7,983 nucleotides of DNA from assembly GCA_903970565.1 (NCBI GenBank), contig CAJCJE010000375.1, forward strand, positions 1 through 7,983, in the 5' to 3' direction. The DNA is from Candidatus Melainabacteria bacterium (GTDB lineage Bacteria > Actinomycetota > Actinomycetes > Mycobacteriales > Pseudonocardiaceae). This document shows, piece by piece, positions 1-5,702 of the stretch. The stretch's first letter is position 1; each line of letters opens with the position of its first letter. The translations under genes and the position numbers were made by a program. The notes under the pieces are model-generated. The model made no database searches, was not told the DNA's origin, and was given only the letters and a program-made list of their open reading frames with translations.

Positions 1-335
1 TGCCGCGCCACAACCGGTCCCGCCGTGACCGCTCCGCGGCGGGTGGCAAGCACGCGGGTCGGGACGACGCGCCCGAGCAGCGCGGTGGTTTCGGGATGGC
101 CTTGTCCAGAACCGAGTCCGGGCCCGACGGCGACTGGCTGGTCCGGCACGTGCCGGGCGCGCAGGCCACCAAGGTCTACCGCTGTCCCGGCTGCGATCAC
201 GAGATCCGACCCGGCGTCCCGCACGTGGTCGCCTGGCCCGCCCTTGACCACGGCTCGGTGGCCGACCGCAGGCACTGGCACACCGGCTGCTGGTCGGCTC
301 GCGGCCGGCGCGGCCCCACCACCAAACGCTGGTGA
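1..335 (+). CDS. Small basic Zn-ribbon-like actinobacterial protein, start codon cut by window edge
   Basis: The frame is open from the left edge: bases 1-2 are TG, and codons from base 3 read P-R-H-N-R-S-R-R-D-R, so the start codon is almost certainly the (A/G)TG whose first base is just outside. That gives about 111 residues. An internal ATG at 96 (residue 33) would lose the basic N-terminus. Residues 1-30 are Arg/Lys-rich and probably disordered. The core (38-106) has a C-P-G-C pair (62, 65) and a later H-W-H-T-G-C (His92, His94, Cys97), a plausible single zinc site. There is no signal peptide or membrane segment. It resembles short conserved actinobacterial proteins often labelled ATP/GTP-binding protein, but I see no Walker motif, so that label is unsupported. 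Function is unknown; the basic tail plus zinc ribbon hints at nucleic-acid or ribosome contact (inference). It converges on the filP-like gene. Confidence 0.8.
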   Translation, partial: PRHNRSRRDRSAAGGKHAGRDDAPEQRGGFGMALSRTESGPDGDWLVRHVPGAQATKVYRCPGCDHEIRPGVPHVVAWPALDHGSVADRRHWHTGCWSARGRRGPTTKRW

Positions 336-367
336 CCGCCTGAGCCGACCGCTCGCTCGGCGTCGAC

Positions 368-409
368 CGGGGCCGGACACGCCACCGGCCCCGAGGACGA
401 GACCTCGGG
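368..409. terminator. Bidirectional hairpin terminator zone between convergent genes
   Basis: Two strong overlapping inverted repeats fill the 116-bp convergent gap. The first is a perfect 9-bp stem, CGGGGCCGG (368-376) and CCGGCCCCG (385-393), with an 8-nt loop. The second is CCCGAGG (390-396) and CCTCGGG (403-409) with a 6-nt loop. They share bases 390-393, so only one can form at a time. Neither is followed by a T tract, as is usual for high-GC actinobacterial terminators. Placement between two converging stop codons supports a shared terminator. Confidence 0.65.
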
Positions 410-424
410 CCGGCGTGGATCTTC

Positions 425-447
425 GCTGGTGCTGGTGCTGGTGCTGG
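425..447. repeat. GCTGGT hexanucleotide tandem repeat just after the filP-like stop
   Basis: There are three perfect GCTGGT units (425-442) and a partial fourth. On the minus strand the repeat begins a few bases past the stop codon of the coiled-coil gene, so it is transcribed but not translated. Slipped-strand length change is plausible. Confidence 0.7.
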
Positions 448-451
448 GTGC

Positions 452-2014
452 TCAGCGCTTGCCGGTCGGCTGCCGCTTGGGCTGCTGGTGACTCGGCTGC
501 TGGCCCGACTGCGGCTGGTTCGGCTGCTGTCCGGTGCCCGGCTTGCCGGGCGGGAGAGCGACCGGGCTGGTGCGCCGGGTCGGCGCGTCCAGCGCCGAGA
601 CCTCCACGGTCGGCCGGTTCGGATCGGGCACCTTCACCGCCGGGCCGGTACCGCTGCCGCCGTTGGCCCCGTTGTCATTGCCGGTATTCGCGTTGTTGTC
701 ATTGCCGGCGTTGGCGTTGGCGTTGGCGTTGGCCGTGGCCGCGCCGTCCGCGATCGGCACGGTGCGCTGATCCGGTCGGGTCGGCTTGCCGTTCCCGTTG
801 AGGTTGGCGGTCCCGTTCACGGTGCCCTGCGCAGCGCCCACGCCGGCCGGGTCGATGTCGGACTCCTCCGGCAGCGGCTCCAGCTGCGGGGTCGCGTTCA
901 CCATCAGGTTGTGCGCGGCCCGCAACTGCTCGGCGAGCTGGGTACGCAGGGTGCGCAGGGCCTCGACCCGGCCGGTGGCCTGGGCGACCCGCCGGTTGGA
1001 TTCCTCGGTGGCCTCGCGGACCCGACGGTGTGCCTCGTCGGTCGCGTCCTGCAACCGGGCCTGCGACTCGGTGGCCGCCTCGTGCCGACGGCGGTTGGCC
1101 TCTTCGGTGGACTCCCGCAGCCTGCGCTCGGCCTCGGCCTTGCTGATCCGCTGTTCCTCGGCGACCGCGGCGCGCAGCTGCGCCGCCTCCTCGTTGACCT
1201 GGGCCCGGATTCGGGTGGCCTCGTCGGTGGCCTCGCGGACCCGCTTCTCCGCCTCGGCCTTGCTGGCCCGCTGTTCCTCGGCGACCGCGGCGCGCAGCTG
1301 CGCCGCCTCCTCGTTGACCTGGGTGCGAATCCGAGTGGCTTCCTCGGTCGCCTCCCGGACCCGGCGGTCGGCCTCGGCCTTGCTGGTGGCCTCCTGCTCG
1401 GCCAGCAGTCGCATGGACTCGGTCCGTCGCGAGGACATCGCGATCTCGAAGTCCTCGTCGATCTGGGTCCGCCGGTCGGTGGCCTCGGTATCCAGCTTGG
1501 CGCGAGCGGCGTCGGCGGCCTTGATCTTCGCCTCGATGTCCGCGTGCGCCTTCTCGATCAGCTCGCGGTGCTCGTTCTCCAGCTCGACCCGGCGCCCGTC
1601 GACCTCGGCGATCAGGTTCTCGTAGCGGTTGCGCAGCGAGGTCGCGTCCGCCTCCGCCCGCGTCCTGATCTGCCCGGCGTCGGACTCCGCGCGTGCCTTG
1701 ATCTCGTTGGACTCGTCCTGCGCCAGCCGCAGCATCCGTTGCAGCCGCTCGGAAAGCCCTTCGAGCGTGGTCGGCGGCGCGGACAGTCGGTTGACCTGAC
1801 CGCGCAGGTCGGTGATCTCGGTACGGGCCTGGCCCATCTGCTTGGCCATGTCCTGCGACTGGGCGATAGCGGCGTCCCGATCGAGGGCGATCAGCCGCAG
1901 ATCCTTGTCCAGGCGTTCGAGGTGCTCCTCGACCTGTGTACGGGAGTAGCCGCGCTTGACGATGTCAAAGCCGGTTCCCAGGGGCACCACGTCACGCTCG
2001 CTACCGAAAGCCAT
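452..2014 (-). CDS. FilP-like/DivIVA-like coiled-coil cytoskeletal protein
   Basis: The product is 520 residues. Residues 16-35 (F-D-I-V-K-R-G-Y-S-R then Q-V-E-E-H-L) match the N-terminal motif of FilP and the membrane-binding region of DivIVA. Residues 35-370 are an almost unbroken Ala/Glu/Arg-rich coiled coil; 211-250 and 251-290 are near-identical 40-residue repeats, with a partial third copy to about 310. Residues 375-520 are a disordered tail: an Asn/Ala/Gly stretch (425-455), then a Gln/Pro/Lys-rich basic end. Streptomyces FilP is about 310 residues, so this form is longer mainly through the repeats and tail. FilP-family proteins form filaments behind the growing hyphal tip and work with DivIVA and Scy in polar growth (family knowledge). 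Synteny with mce, thiolase and meaB supports orthology to that locus. No Shine-Dalgarno precedes the ATG; it may be leaderless. An SMC or cellulose-binding label would be a coiled-coil artefact. Confidence 0.88.
   Translation of the reverse strand: MAFGSERDVVPLGTGFDIVKRGYSRTQVEEHLERLDKDLRLIALDRDAAIAQSQDMAKQMGQARTEITDLRGQVNRLSAPPTTLEGLSERLQRMLRLAQDESNEIKARAESDAGQIRTRAEADATSLRNRYENLIAEVDGRRVELENEHRELIEKAHADIEAKIKAADAARAKLDTEATDRRTQIDEDFEIAMSSRRTESMRLLAEQEATSKAEADRRVREATEEATRIRTQVNEEAAQLRAAVAEEQRASKAEAEKRVREATDEATRIRAQVNEEAAQLRAAVAEEQRISKAEAERRLRESTEEANRRRHEAATESQARLQDATDEAHRRVREATEESNRRVAQATGRVEALRTLRTQLAEQLRAAHNLMVNATPQLEPLPEESDIDPAGVGAAQGTVNGTANLNGNGKPTRPDQRTVPIADGAATANANANANAGNDNNANTGNDNGANGGSGTGPAVKVPDPNRPTVEVSALDAPTRRTSPVALPPGKPGTGQQPNQPQSGQQPSHQQPKRQPTGKR
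671..733. repeat. Low-complexity DNA repeats coding the Asn/Ala/Gly linker
   Basis: A 14-bp direct repeat, GTTGTCATTGCCGG, occurs at 671-684 and 695-708 (24-bp spacing). It is followed by four perfect GTTGGC hexamers at 710-733. On the coding (minus) strand these give N-D-N and (A-N)n runs in the disordered tail of the coiled-coil protein. Units of 6 and 24 bp preserve the frame, so copy-number change would lengthen or shorten the linker without breaking the gene. Confidence 0.8.
1085..1384 (-). repeat. 120-bp tandem repeat coding 40-residue coiled-coil units
   Basis: Copies lie at 1265-1384 and 1145-1264, with a diverged half copy at 1085-1144. About 55 bp of each full copy (near 1148-1203 and 1268-1323) are identical at DNA level, which indicates recent duplication or gene conversion. 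Each unit begins S-K-A-E-A and ends V-A-E-E-Q-R. Forty residues equal three hendecads plus one heptad, so a unit can be added without disturbing the coiled-coil register (inference). Confidence 0.85.
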
Positions 2015-2059
2015 GCGCTTACGCTACCCGGAAACATAACCCGGACGTGCGACACGTCC
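2015..2059 (-). promoter_or_regulatory. Candidate leaderless promoter and palindrome of the filP-like gene
   Basis: On the minus strand the hexamer TAGCGT (2026-2021) fits the TANNNT -10 pattern and is followed by exactly 6 nt before the ATG at 2014, so transcription would start at or next to the A of ATG. No Shine-Dalgarno is present. A perfect inverted repeat, GGACGTG-N3-CACGTCC (2043-2059), covers the expected -35 zone and could be an operator. It could instead be a short hairpin that ends the ccr transcript, although no clear T tract follows. Confidence 0.45.
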
Positions 2060-2095
2060 CCGTGCACCGCCTCGTGTCGATCGCATGGTCGGCGT

Positions 2096-3436
2096 TCACA
2101 CTCCTCGGAAGCGGTTGATGGCGTCAAGGTGCCGAGCCCGGAACTCGGTGTCGCGCACGCCGAGACCTTCCTCGGGCGACAGGCAGAGCACGCCGACCTT
2201 GCCCTGGTGGGTGTTGGCGTGCACGTCCGAGGCGGCCCGGCCGGTCTCGGCGAGCGGGTAGACCCGGGACAGCGTCGGGTGGATGCGGCCCTTGGCGATC
2301 AACCGGTTGGCCTCCCAGGCCTCCCGGTAGTTGGCGAAGTGCGAGCCGATGATCCGCTTGAGATTCATCCACAGGTACCGGTTGTCGTAGGAGTGCATGA
2401 ATCCGCTCGTCGACGCGCAGGTCACGATCGTGCCGCCCTTGCGCGCGGCGTAGACGCTGGCGCCGAAGGTCTCCCGGCCGGGGTGCTCGAACACGATGTC
2501 CGGGTCCTCCCCGCCGGTGAGTTCGCGGATCTTCGCGCCGAAGCGCTTCCACTCCTTGGGGTCCTGGTTGTCCTCATCGGCCCAGAACCGGTAGCCCTCA
2601 CCGGTCCCCGCGGACCGGTCGATGATCAGCTCGGCGCCCATTTTCCGGCAGATCGCGGCCTTCTCCGGGCTGGACACCACACAGACCGGGATCGCGCCGC
2701 CGTTGAGCGCGAACTGCGTGGCATAGGAGCCGAGGCCGCCGGAGGCGCCCCAGATCAGCACCACGTCGCCCTGCTTCATGTCCGCCCCGTTGCGCGAGAC
2801 CAGCTGCCGGTACGCGGTCGAGTTGACCAAACCCGGCGACGCGGCCTCCTCCCAGCTCAGATGCGCCGGTTTGGGCATCAGCTGGTTGGACTTGATCAGG
2901 GCCAGTTCGGCCAGGCCGCCGAAGTTCGTCTCGAAACCCCAGATCCGCTGTTCGGGGTCGAGCATCGTGTCGTTGTGGCCGTCCGGATGCTCCAGTTCGA
3001 CGTTCAGGCAGTGCGCGACGACCTCGTCGCCGGCCTTCCAGGCGTTGACTCCGGGACCGGTGCGCAGCACGACGCCGGCCAGGTCGGAGCCGACGATGTG
3101 ATAGGGCAGGTCGTGCCGCTTGGCCAGCGGTGAGGTGCGGCCGTAGCGCCGGAGGAAGCCGAAGGTGGACATCGGCTCGAAGATCGAGGTCCAGACGGTG
3201 TTGTAGTTGATCGCGCTGGCCATCACGGCGACCAGCGCCTCGCCCGGCCCGAGTTCCGGGGTCGGCACGTCCTCGACGTGCAGCGACTTGCACGGGTCCT
3301 TCTCGGCGTTGGGCAGGCCGTCGAACATCTCGGTCTCGTCGGCGTGCACGGTCACCGCCCGGTAGTGCTCGGGGACCGGCAGCGAGCCGAGTTCACCCAG
3401 CTCGTCGGCGAGAATGGCATCGAGGATCTTCTGCAC
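2096..3436 (-). CDS. ccr: Crotonyl-CoA carboxylase/reductase
   Basis: This cytosolic enzyme converts crotonyl-CoA, CO2 and NADPH to (2S)-ethylmalonyl-CoA, the committed step of the ethylmalonyl-CoA pathway and the source of ethylmalonyl extender units. The 446-residue product matches the family length of about 447. The N-terminal GroES-like MDR domain is followed by a Rossmann fold with W-G-A-S-G-G-L-G-S (229-237). The CO2-pocket residues described for Kitasatospora setae Ccr (Asn81, Phe170, Glu171, His365) correspond to Asn79, Phe168, Glu169 and His366. Family signatures such as K-R-H-D-L-P-Y-H (106-113) and N-Y-R-E-A-W-E-A-N-R (369-378) are intact, so I expect true carboxylation rather than simple enoyl reduction. 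The GTG start at 3436 is chosen because the family begins M-x-x-I-L-D-A-I here and GGAGG lies 6 nt upstream. The frame runs open further upstream to 3616 but without homology. In S. coelicolor ccr sits beside the ethylmalonyl-CoA mutase gene, not in this locus (from memory). Confidence 0.97.
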   Translation of the reverse strand: MQKILDAILADELGELGSLPVPEHYRAVTVHADETEMFDGLPNAEKDPCKSLHVEDVPTPELGPGEALVAVMASAINYNTVWTSIFEPMSTFGFLRRYGRTSPLAKRHDLPYHIVGSDLAGVVLRTGPGVNAWKAGDEVVAHCLNVELEHPDGHNDTMLDPEQRIWGFETNFGGLAELALIKSNQLMPKPAHLSWEEAASPGLVNSTAYRQLVSRNGADMKQGDVVLIWGASGGLGSYATQFALNGGAIPVCVVSSPEKAAICRKMGAELIIDRSAGTGEGYRFWADEDNQDPKEWKRFGAKIRELTGGEDPDIVFEHPGRETFGASVYAARKGGTIVTCASTSGFMHSYDNRYLWMNLKRIIGSHFANYREAWEANRLIAKGRIHPTLSRVYPLAETGRAASDVHANTHQGKVGVLCLSPEEGLGVRDTEFRARHLDAINRFRGV

Positions 3437-3442
3437 GGCAGG

Positions 3443-3447
3443 CCTCC
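3443..3447 (-). promoter_or_regulatory. Shine-Dalgarno fixing the ccr GTG start
   Basis: GGAGG on the minus strand ends 6 nt before the GTG at 3436. It decides in favour of this start over the in-frame upstream extension to 3616, whose N-terminus has no family resemblance. Confidence 0.85.
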
Positions 3448-3470
3448 AGCGGATGTCGAATTGGCCGGAT

Positions 3471-3513
3471 GTTACCGACGAGTAACGATACAGATTCACA
3501 TGTTGTGAGCGAC
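3471..3513 (-). promoter_or_regulatory. Candidate ccr promoter with two inverted repeats
   Basis: On the minus strand TATCGT (3490-3485) fits a TANNNT -10; a -35 near 3508-3514 is poorly conserved. The inverted repeat GTTAC-N6-GTAAC (3471-3486) overlaps the -10 and the expected start point, the usual place for a TetR-type repressor operator. A second perfect repeat, TCACA-N3-TGTGA (3496-3508), sits between the -10 and -35 zones. The 5' leader would be roughly 40 nt and includes the Shine-Dalgarno. The regulator is unknown. Confidence 0.4.
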
Positions 3514-3661
3514 AGCACGCCGATCCTCGCCCAATCGCGTGACCCAGGCGACCGGAACGAGTCCTGAACGACTCCTGGCCGGCCGACCCGTGGAGGCCGA
3601 CGGCGGTGTTCGCCACGAAACAGGATCGCCGAGCGCGTCGGCGTCCGGAAAGGACTCGCCT

Positions 3662-3684
3662 GGTTCCGGTTCCGGTTCCGGTTC
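3662..3684. repeat. GGTTCC hexanucleotide tandem repeat between mce and ccr
   Basis: Three perfect GGTTCC units (3662-3679) precede a partial fourth, within the 280-bp gap (3437-3716) between mce and ccr. Apart from the ccr promoter, I find no gene, convincing terminator or structured RNA in this gap. Confidence 0.65.
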
Positions 3685-3716
3685 ACCGGGCGGGTCGATC
3701 GCGGCTGCGCCTGCGG

Positions 3717-4247
3717 TCAGACCGTCTCGTGCGCCCGTTCCTCGCGCGTCCGTTCGACCTGGGGGCTCGCCTCGGCCTCGGCGTGGGGGTGGTCTGCCGG
3801 CGCGCCGTCCGGTGCCGGCTCGACCAGTTCGATCAACACCCCGCCGGCGTCCTTGGGATGGACGAAGTTCGTGCGGCTGTTGGCGGTGCCGTGCCTGGGC
3901 TCCGCGAAGACCAGCCGCAACCCCTTGGCCCGCAGCGCGGCCGAGGCCGCGTCGATGTCGCGCACCCGGTAGGCGACCTGCTGCACCCCGGCGCCCCTGG
4001 TGCGCAGAAACTTTCCGATGGTCGAATCCTGGCTCAGCGGGGCGAGCAACTGGAGCACGGTGCTGCCGGGAGCGGCGCCCCTCGGGCTGAGCATCGCCTC
4101 ACGGACGCCCTGTTCCTCGTTGGTCTCCTGATGGGTGACCTCGAAGCCGAAGGTGTCGTGGTAGTAGGCGATAGCCTCGTCGAGATCCGACACTGCCACG
4201 CCGACATGGTCGATCGCGGTCACGAAGAGTTCCAGCCCGTCAGTCAT
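3717..4247 (-). CDS. mce: Methylmalonyl-CoA (ethylmalonyl-CoA) epimerase
   Basis: This vicinal-oxygen-chelate (glyoxalase/VOC) enzyme interconverts the C2 epimers of methylmalonyl-CoA, and usually ethylmalonyl-CoA, to supply the epimer used by B12-dependent mutases. The fold is clear: I-D-H-V-G-V-A-V with His14, V-L-Q-L-L-A-P with Gln66, and V-L-I-E-L-V-E with Glu140 match three metal ligands of the Propionibacterium shermanii enzyme (His12, Gln65, Glu141). Glu50 matches catalytic Glu48. The fourth ligand, His91 there, falls on Gln90 in G-V-Q-Q-V-A-Y; I recall Q-Q at this site in other actinobacterial epimerases, so it is probably functional. Residues 145-176 are an Ala/Glu/Pro-rich tail beyond the usual end of about 145. 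There is no Shine-Dalgarno before the ATG; it is probably leaderless. It is divergent from the thiolase gene. Of 176 residues, only the VOC part is conserved. Confidence 0.95.
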   Translation of the reverse strand: MTDGLELFVTAIDHVGVAVSDLDEAIAYYHDTFGFEVTHQETNEEQGVREAMLSPRGAAPGSTVLQLLAPLSQDSTIGKFLRTRGAGVQQVAYRVRDIDAASAALRAKGLRLVFAEPRHGTANSRTNFVHPKDAGGVLIELVEPAPDGAPADHPHAEAEASPQVERTREERAHETV

Positions 4248-4253
4248 TATTGG

Positions 4254-4284
4254 AGGGTACGGAAACTGAAACGGTTCTGTTTCA
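4254..4284 (-). promoter_or_regulatory. mce leaderless promoter with 18-bp palindromic operator candidate
   Basis: On the minus strand TACCCT (4259-4254) fits TANNNT and is followed by exactly 6 nt and the ATG at 4247. The pyrimidine-rich sequence before the ATG rules out a Shine-Dalgarno. A perfect inverted repeat TGAAAC-GGTTCT-GTTTCA occupies 4267-4284, covering the -35 zone (4277-4282) and part of the spacer. That layout suits a repressor, most plausibly of the TetR family by symmetry and length (inference). Lying in a divergent region, it could also affect the thiolase promoter. Confidence 0.55.
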
Positions 4285-4389
4285 TCTTACGTGACAGCGG
4301 TCATAGTGGCGTTAGTTACCCGCCGGTATCGTCGAGGGTCGAGCCATGCCGGTCCGGCACCGTTGCGCTCGCATCGGCCCGGTTTCCGA

Positions 4390-4415
4390 TGTCGGCGCGA
4401 TAGGGGTCGCCGACA
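4390..4415 (+). promoter_or_regulatory. Perfect 8-bp inverted repeat in the thiolase upstream region
   Basis: TGTCGGCG (4390-4397) and CGCCGACA (4408-4415) are exact reverse complements separated by 10 nt. No T tract follows, so it is unlikely to be an intrinsic terminator. It lies about 85 bp before the thiolase start, as an operator or leader hairpin. I could not place the thiolase promoter with confidence; TATGGT at 4420-4425 and a GTGACA at 4291-4296 are weak candidates. Confidence 0.4.
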
Positions 4416-4487
4416 CGGTTATGGTCGGATTACAGGTAGTTCCCGTTCAGCCGCAGTTCGTGTCCGCTGTGCCAACACTCCAACGAT

Positions 4488-4492
4488 GGAGG
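4488..4492 (+). promoter_or_regulatory. Shine-Dalgarno fixing the thiolase start
   Basis: GGAGG ends 6 nt before the ATG at 4499 and only 3 nt before the in-frame GTG at 4496, which favours the ATG. It also argues against the in-frame ATG at 4346, whose extension has no thiolase similarity. Confidence 0.85.
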
Positions 4493-4498
4493 CGTGTG

Positions 4499-5695
4499 AT
4501 GTCGCCGGTTTCCGGATCTGTCATCGTTGCCGGGGCGCGTACCCCGATCGGTCGACTGCTCGGCTCGCTGAAGGACTTCTCCGGTCCGCAGCTGGGCGGC
4601 TTCGCGATAGCCGCGGCGTTGGAGCGGGCGGGTGTCTCGCCGGAACAGGTGCAGTACGTGATCATGGGTCAGGTGCTCACCGCCGGCGTCGGCCAGATCC
4701 CGGCCCGGCAGGCCGCCGTGCACGGCGGGATCAGCATGGACGTGCCGGCCCTGACCATCAACAAGGTCTGCCTCTCCGGCCTCGACGCGATCGCCCTCGC
4801 CGACCAGCTCATCAGAGCCGGTGAGTTCGACGTCATCGTCGCCGGCGGCCAGGAGTCGATGACCCAGGCGCCGCACCTGCTGCCCAAGTCGCGAGCCGGT
4901 TTCAAGTACGGCGACACCCAGCTCGTCGACCACATGGCCTACGACGGCCTGTTCTGCGCGTTCGACCAGGTCGCGATGGGCGCCTCCACCGAGAAGTACA
5001 ACTCGCGTTACGAACTCACCCGCGCCGACCAGGACGCCTTCGCCGCCCGTTCGCACCAGCGCGCCGCGGCGGCCATCGACAAGGGCGTGTTCGCCGAGGA
5101 GATCGCGCCGATCACCATCCCGCAGCGCAAGGGCGACCCGAAGATCGTCGACACCGACGAGGGGGTCCGCGCGGACACCACCGTGGAGAGCCTCGGCAAG
5201 CTGCGGCCCGCGTTCGCCACCGACGGCACCATCACCGCCGGCTCCGCCTCGCAGATCTCCGACGGCGCCGCGGCCGTCGTGGTGATGAGCAAGGCCAAGG
5301 CGCAGGAACTCGGCCTGTCCTGGCTCGCCGAGATCGGCTCGCACGGCGTGGTCGCCGGACCAGACGCCAGCCTGCACGAACAGCCGTCCAACGCGATCAA
5401 GGCCGCCTGCGCGAAGGCCGGCATCGAGCCGGGCGAGCTGGACCTGGTGGAGATCAACGAGGCGTTCGCGGCGGTCGGCGTGGTGTCCGCGCGAGTGCTC
5501 GGCCTGCCCGAGGACAAGGTCAACGTCAACGGCGGCGCGATTGCGCTCGGTCACCCGATCGGTATGTCCGGCGCGCGGCTGGCACTGCACCTCGCGCTGG
5601 AGCTCAAGCGGCGCGGTGGTGGGGTCGGCGCGGTCGCGCTGTGCGGCGGGGGCGGCCAGGGTGACGCGCTGATCATCCGGGTGCCGGGCGCATAA
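4499..5695 (+). CDS. Acetyl-CoA C-acetyltransferase (biosynthetic-type thiolase)
   Basis: The enzyme condenses two acetyl-CoA to acetoacetyl-CoA, the entry reaction for making crotonyl-CoA, and can run in reverse. The product is 398 residues, normal for thiolase II. All catalytic elements are present: nucleophile Cys91 in N-K-V-C-L-S-G, N-E-A-F (320-323), His352 in [10 protein letters not shown], and Cys382 in the Gly-rich C-terminal C-G-G-G-G-Q-G. The chain begins directly at the first thiolase strand with no targeting peptide, so it is cytosolic. From memory it resembles the SCO5399 type, which also lies beside mce and meaB. It is divergent from mce and its stop codon lies 7 nt before the meaB start, so the two are very likely co-transcribed. 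Substrate range cannot be read from sequence; a 3-ketoacyl-CoA thiolase with broader range is possible. Confidence 0.95.
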   Translation: MSPVSGSVIVAGARTPIGRLLGSLKDFSGPQLGGFAIAAALERAGVSPEQVQYVIMGQVLTAGVGQIPARQAAVHGGISMDVPALTINKVCLSGLDAIALADQLIRAGEFDVIVAGGQESMTQAPHLLPKSRAGFKYGDTQLVDHMAYDGLFCAFDQVAMGASTEKYNSRYELTRADQDAFAARSHQRAAAAIDKGVFAEEIAPITIPQRKGDPKIVDTDEGVRADTTVESLGKLRPAFATDGTITAGSASQISDGAAAVVVMSKAKAQELGLSWLAEIGSHGVVAGPDASLHEQPSNAIKAACAKAGIEPGELDLVEINEAFAAVGVVSARVLGLPEDKVNVNGGAIALGHPIGMSGARLALHLALELKRRGGGVGAVALCGGGGQGDALIIRVPGA

Positions 5696-5702
5696 TCTGG
5701 TC
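5691..5702 (+). promoter_or_regulatory. Possible internal leaderless promoter of meaB
   Basis: CATAAT (5691-5696) overlaps the thiolase stop codon and is followed by exactly 6 nt and the GTG at 5703, the same geometry as in front of mce and the filP-like gene. No Shine-Dalgarno is evident, which otherwise leaves translational coupling from the thiolase as the explanation. No good -35 is visible, and the first base deviates from TANNNT, so this is tentative. Confidence 0.3.

Noticed and set aside
102..110. TTGTCCAGA and the related TTGTCCAGG at 1905-1913 as further DnaA boxes
   Set aside because: They carry one and two mismatches respectively and both lie inside coding sequence; not clustered.
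1085..1384. CRISPR-like or mobile repeat
   Set aside because: The repeat is contiguous, has no spacers, and is in frame inside a coiled-coil gene.
488..3133. 881-codon open frame on the plus strand antisense to the filP-like gene and ccr
   Set aside because: It runs across two well-supported minus-strand genes and their gap; composition is Leu/Gly/Arg/Val junk with no motif. It is a GC-bias shadow.
3437..3616. Upstream extension of ccr to an in-frame start at 3616
   Set aside because: Family proteins begin at the 3436 position, a GGAGG sits 6 nt before it, and the extension contains the likely promoter.
3678..3689. CCGGT-N2-ACCGG after the mce stop as a terminator
   Set aside because: A 5-bp stem with a 2-nt loop cannot form a stable hairpin and it is a by-product of the GGTTCC repeat.
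4346..4498. Upstream ATG for the thiolase
   Set aside because: The extension has no thiolase similarity, spans a perfect inverted repeat, and the Shine-Dalgarno at 4488-4492 serves 4499.
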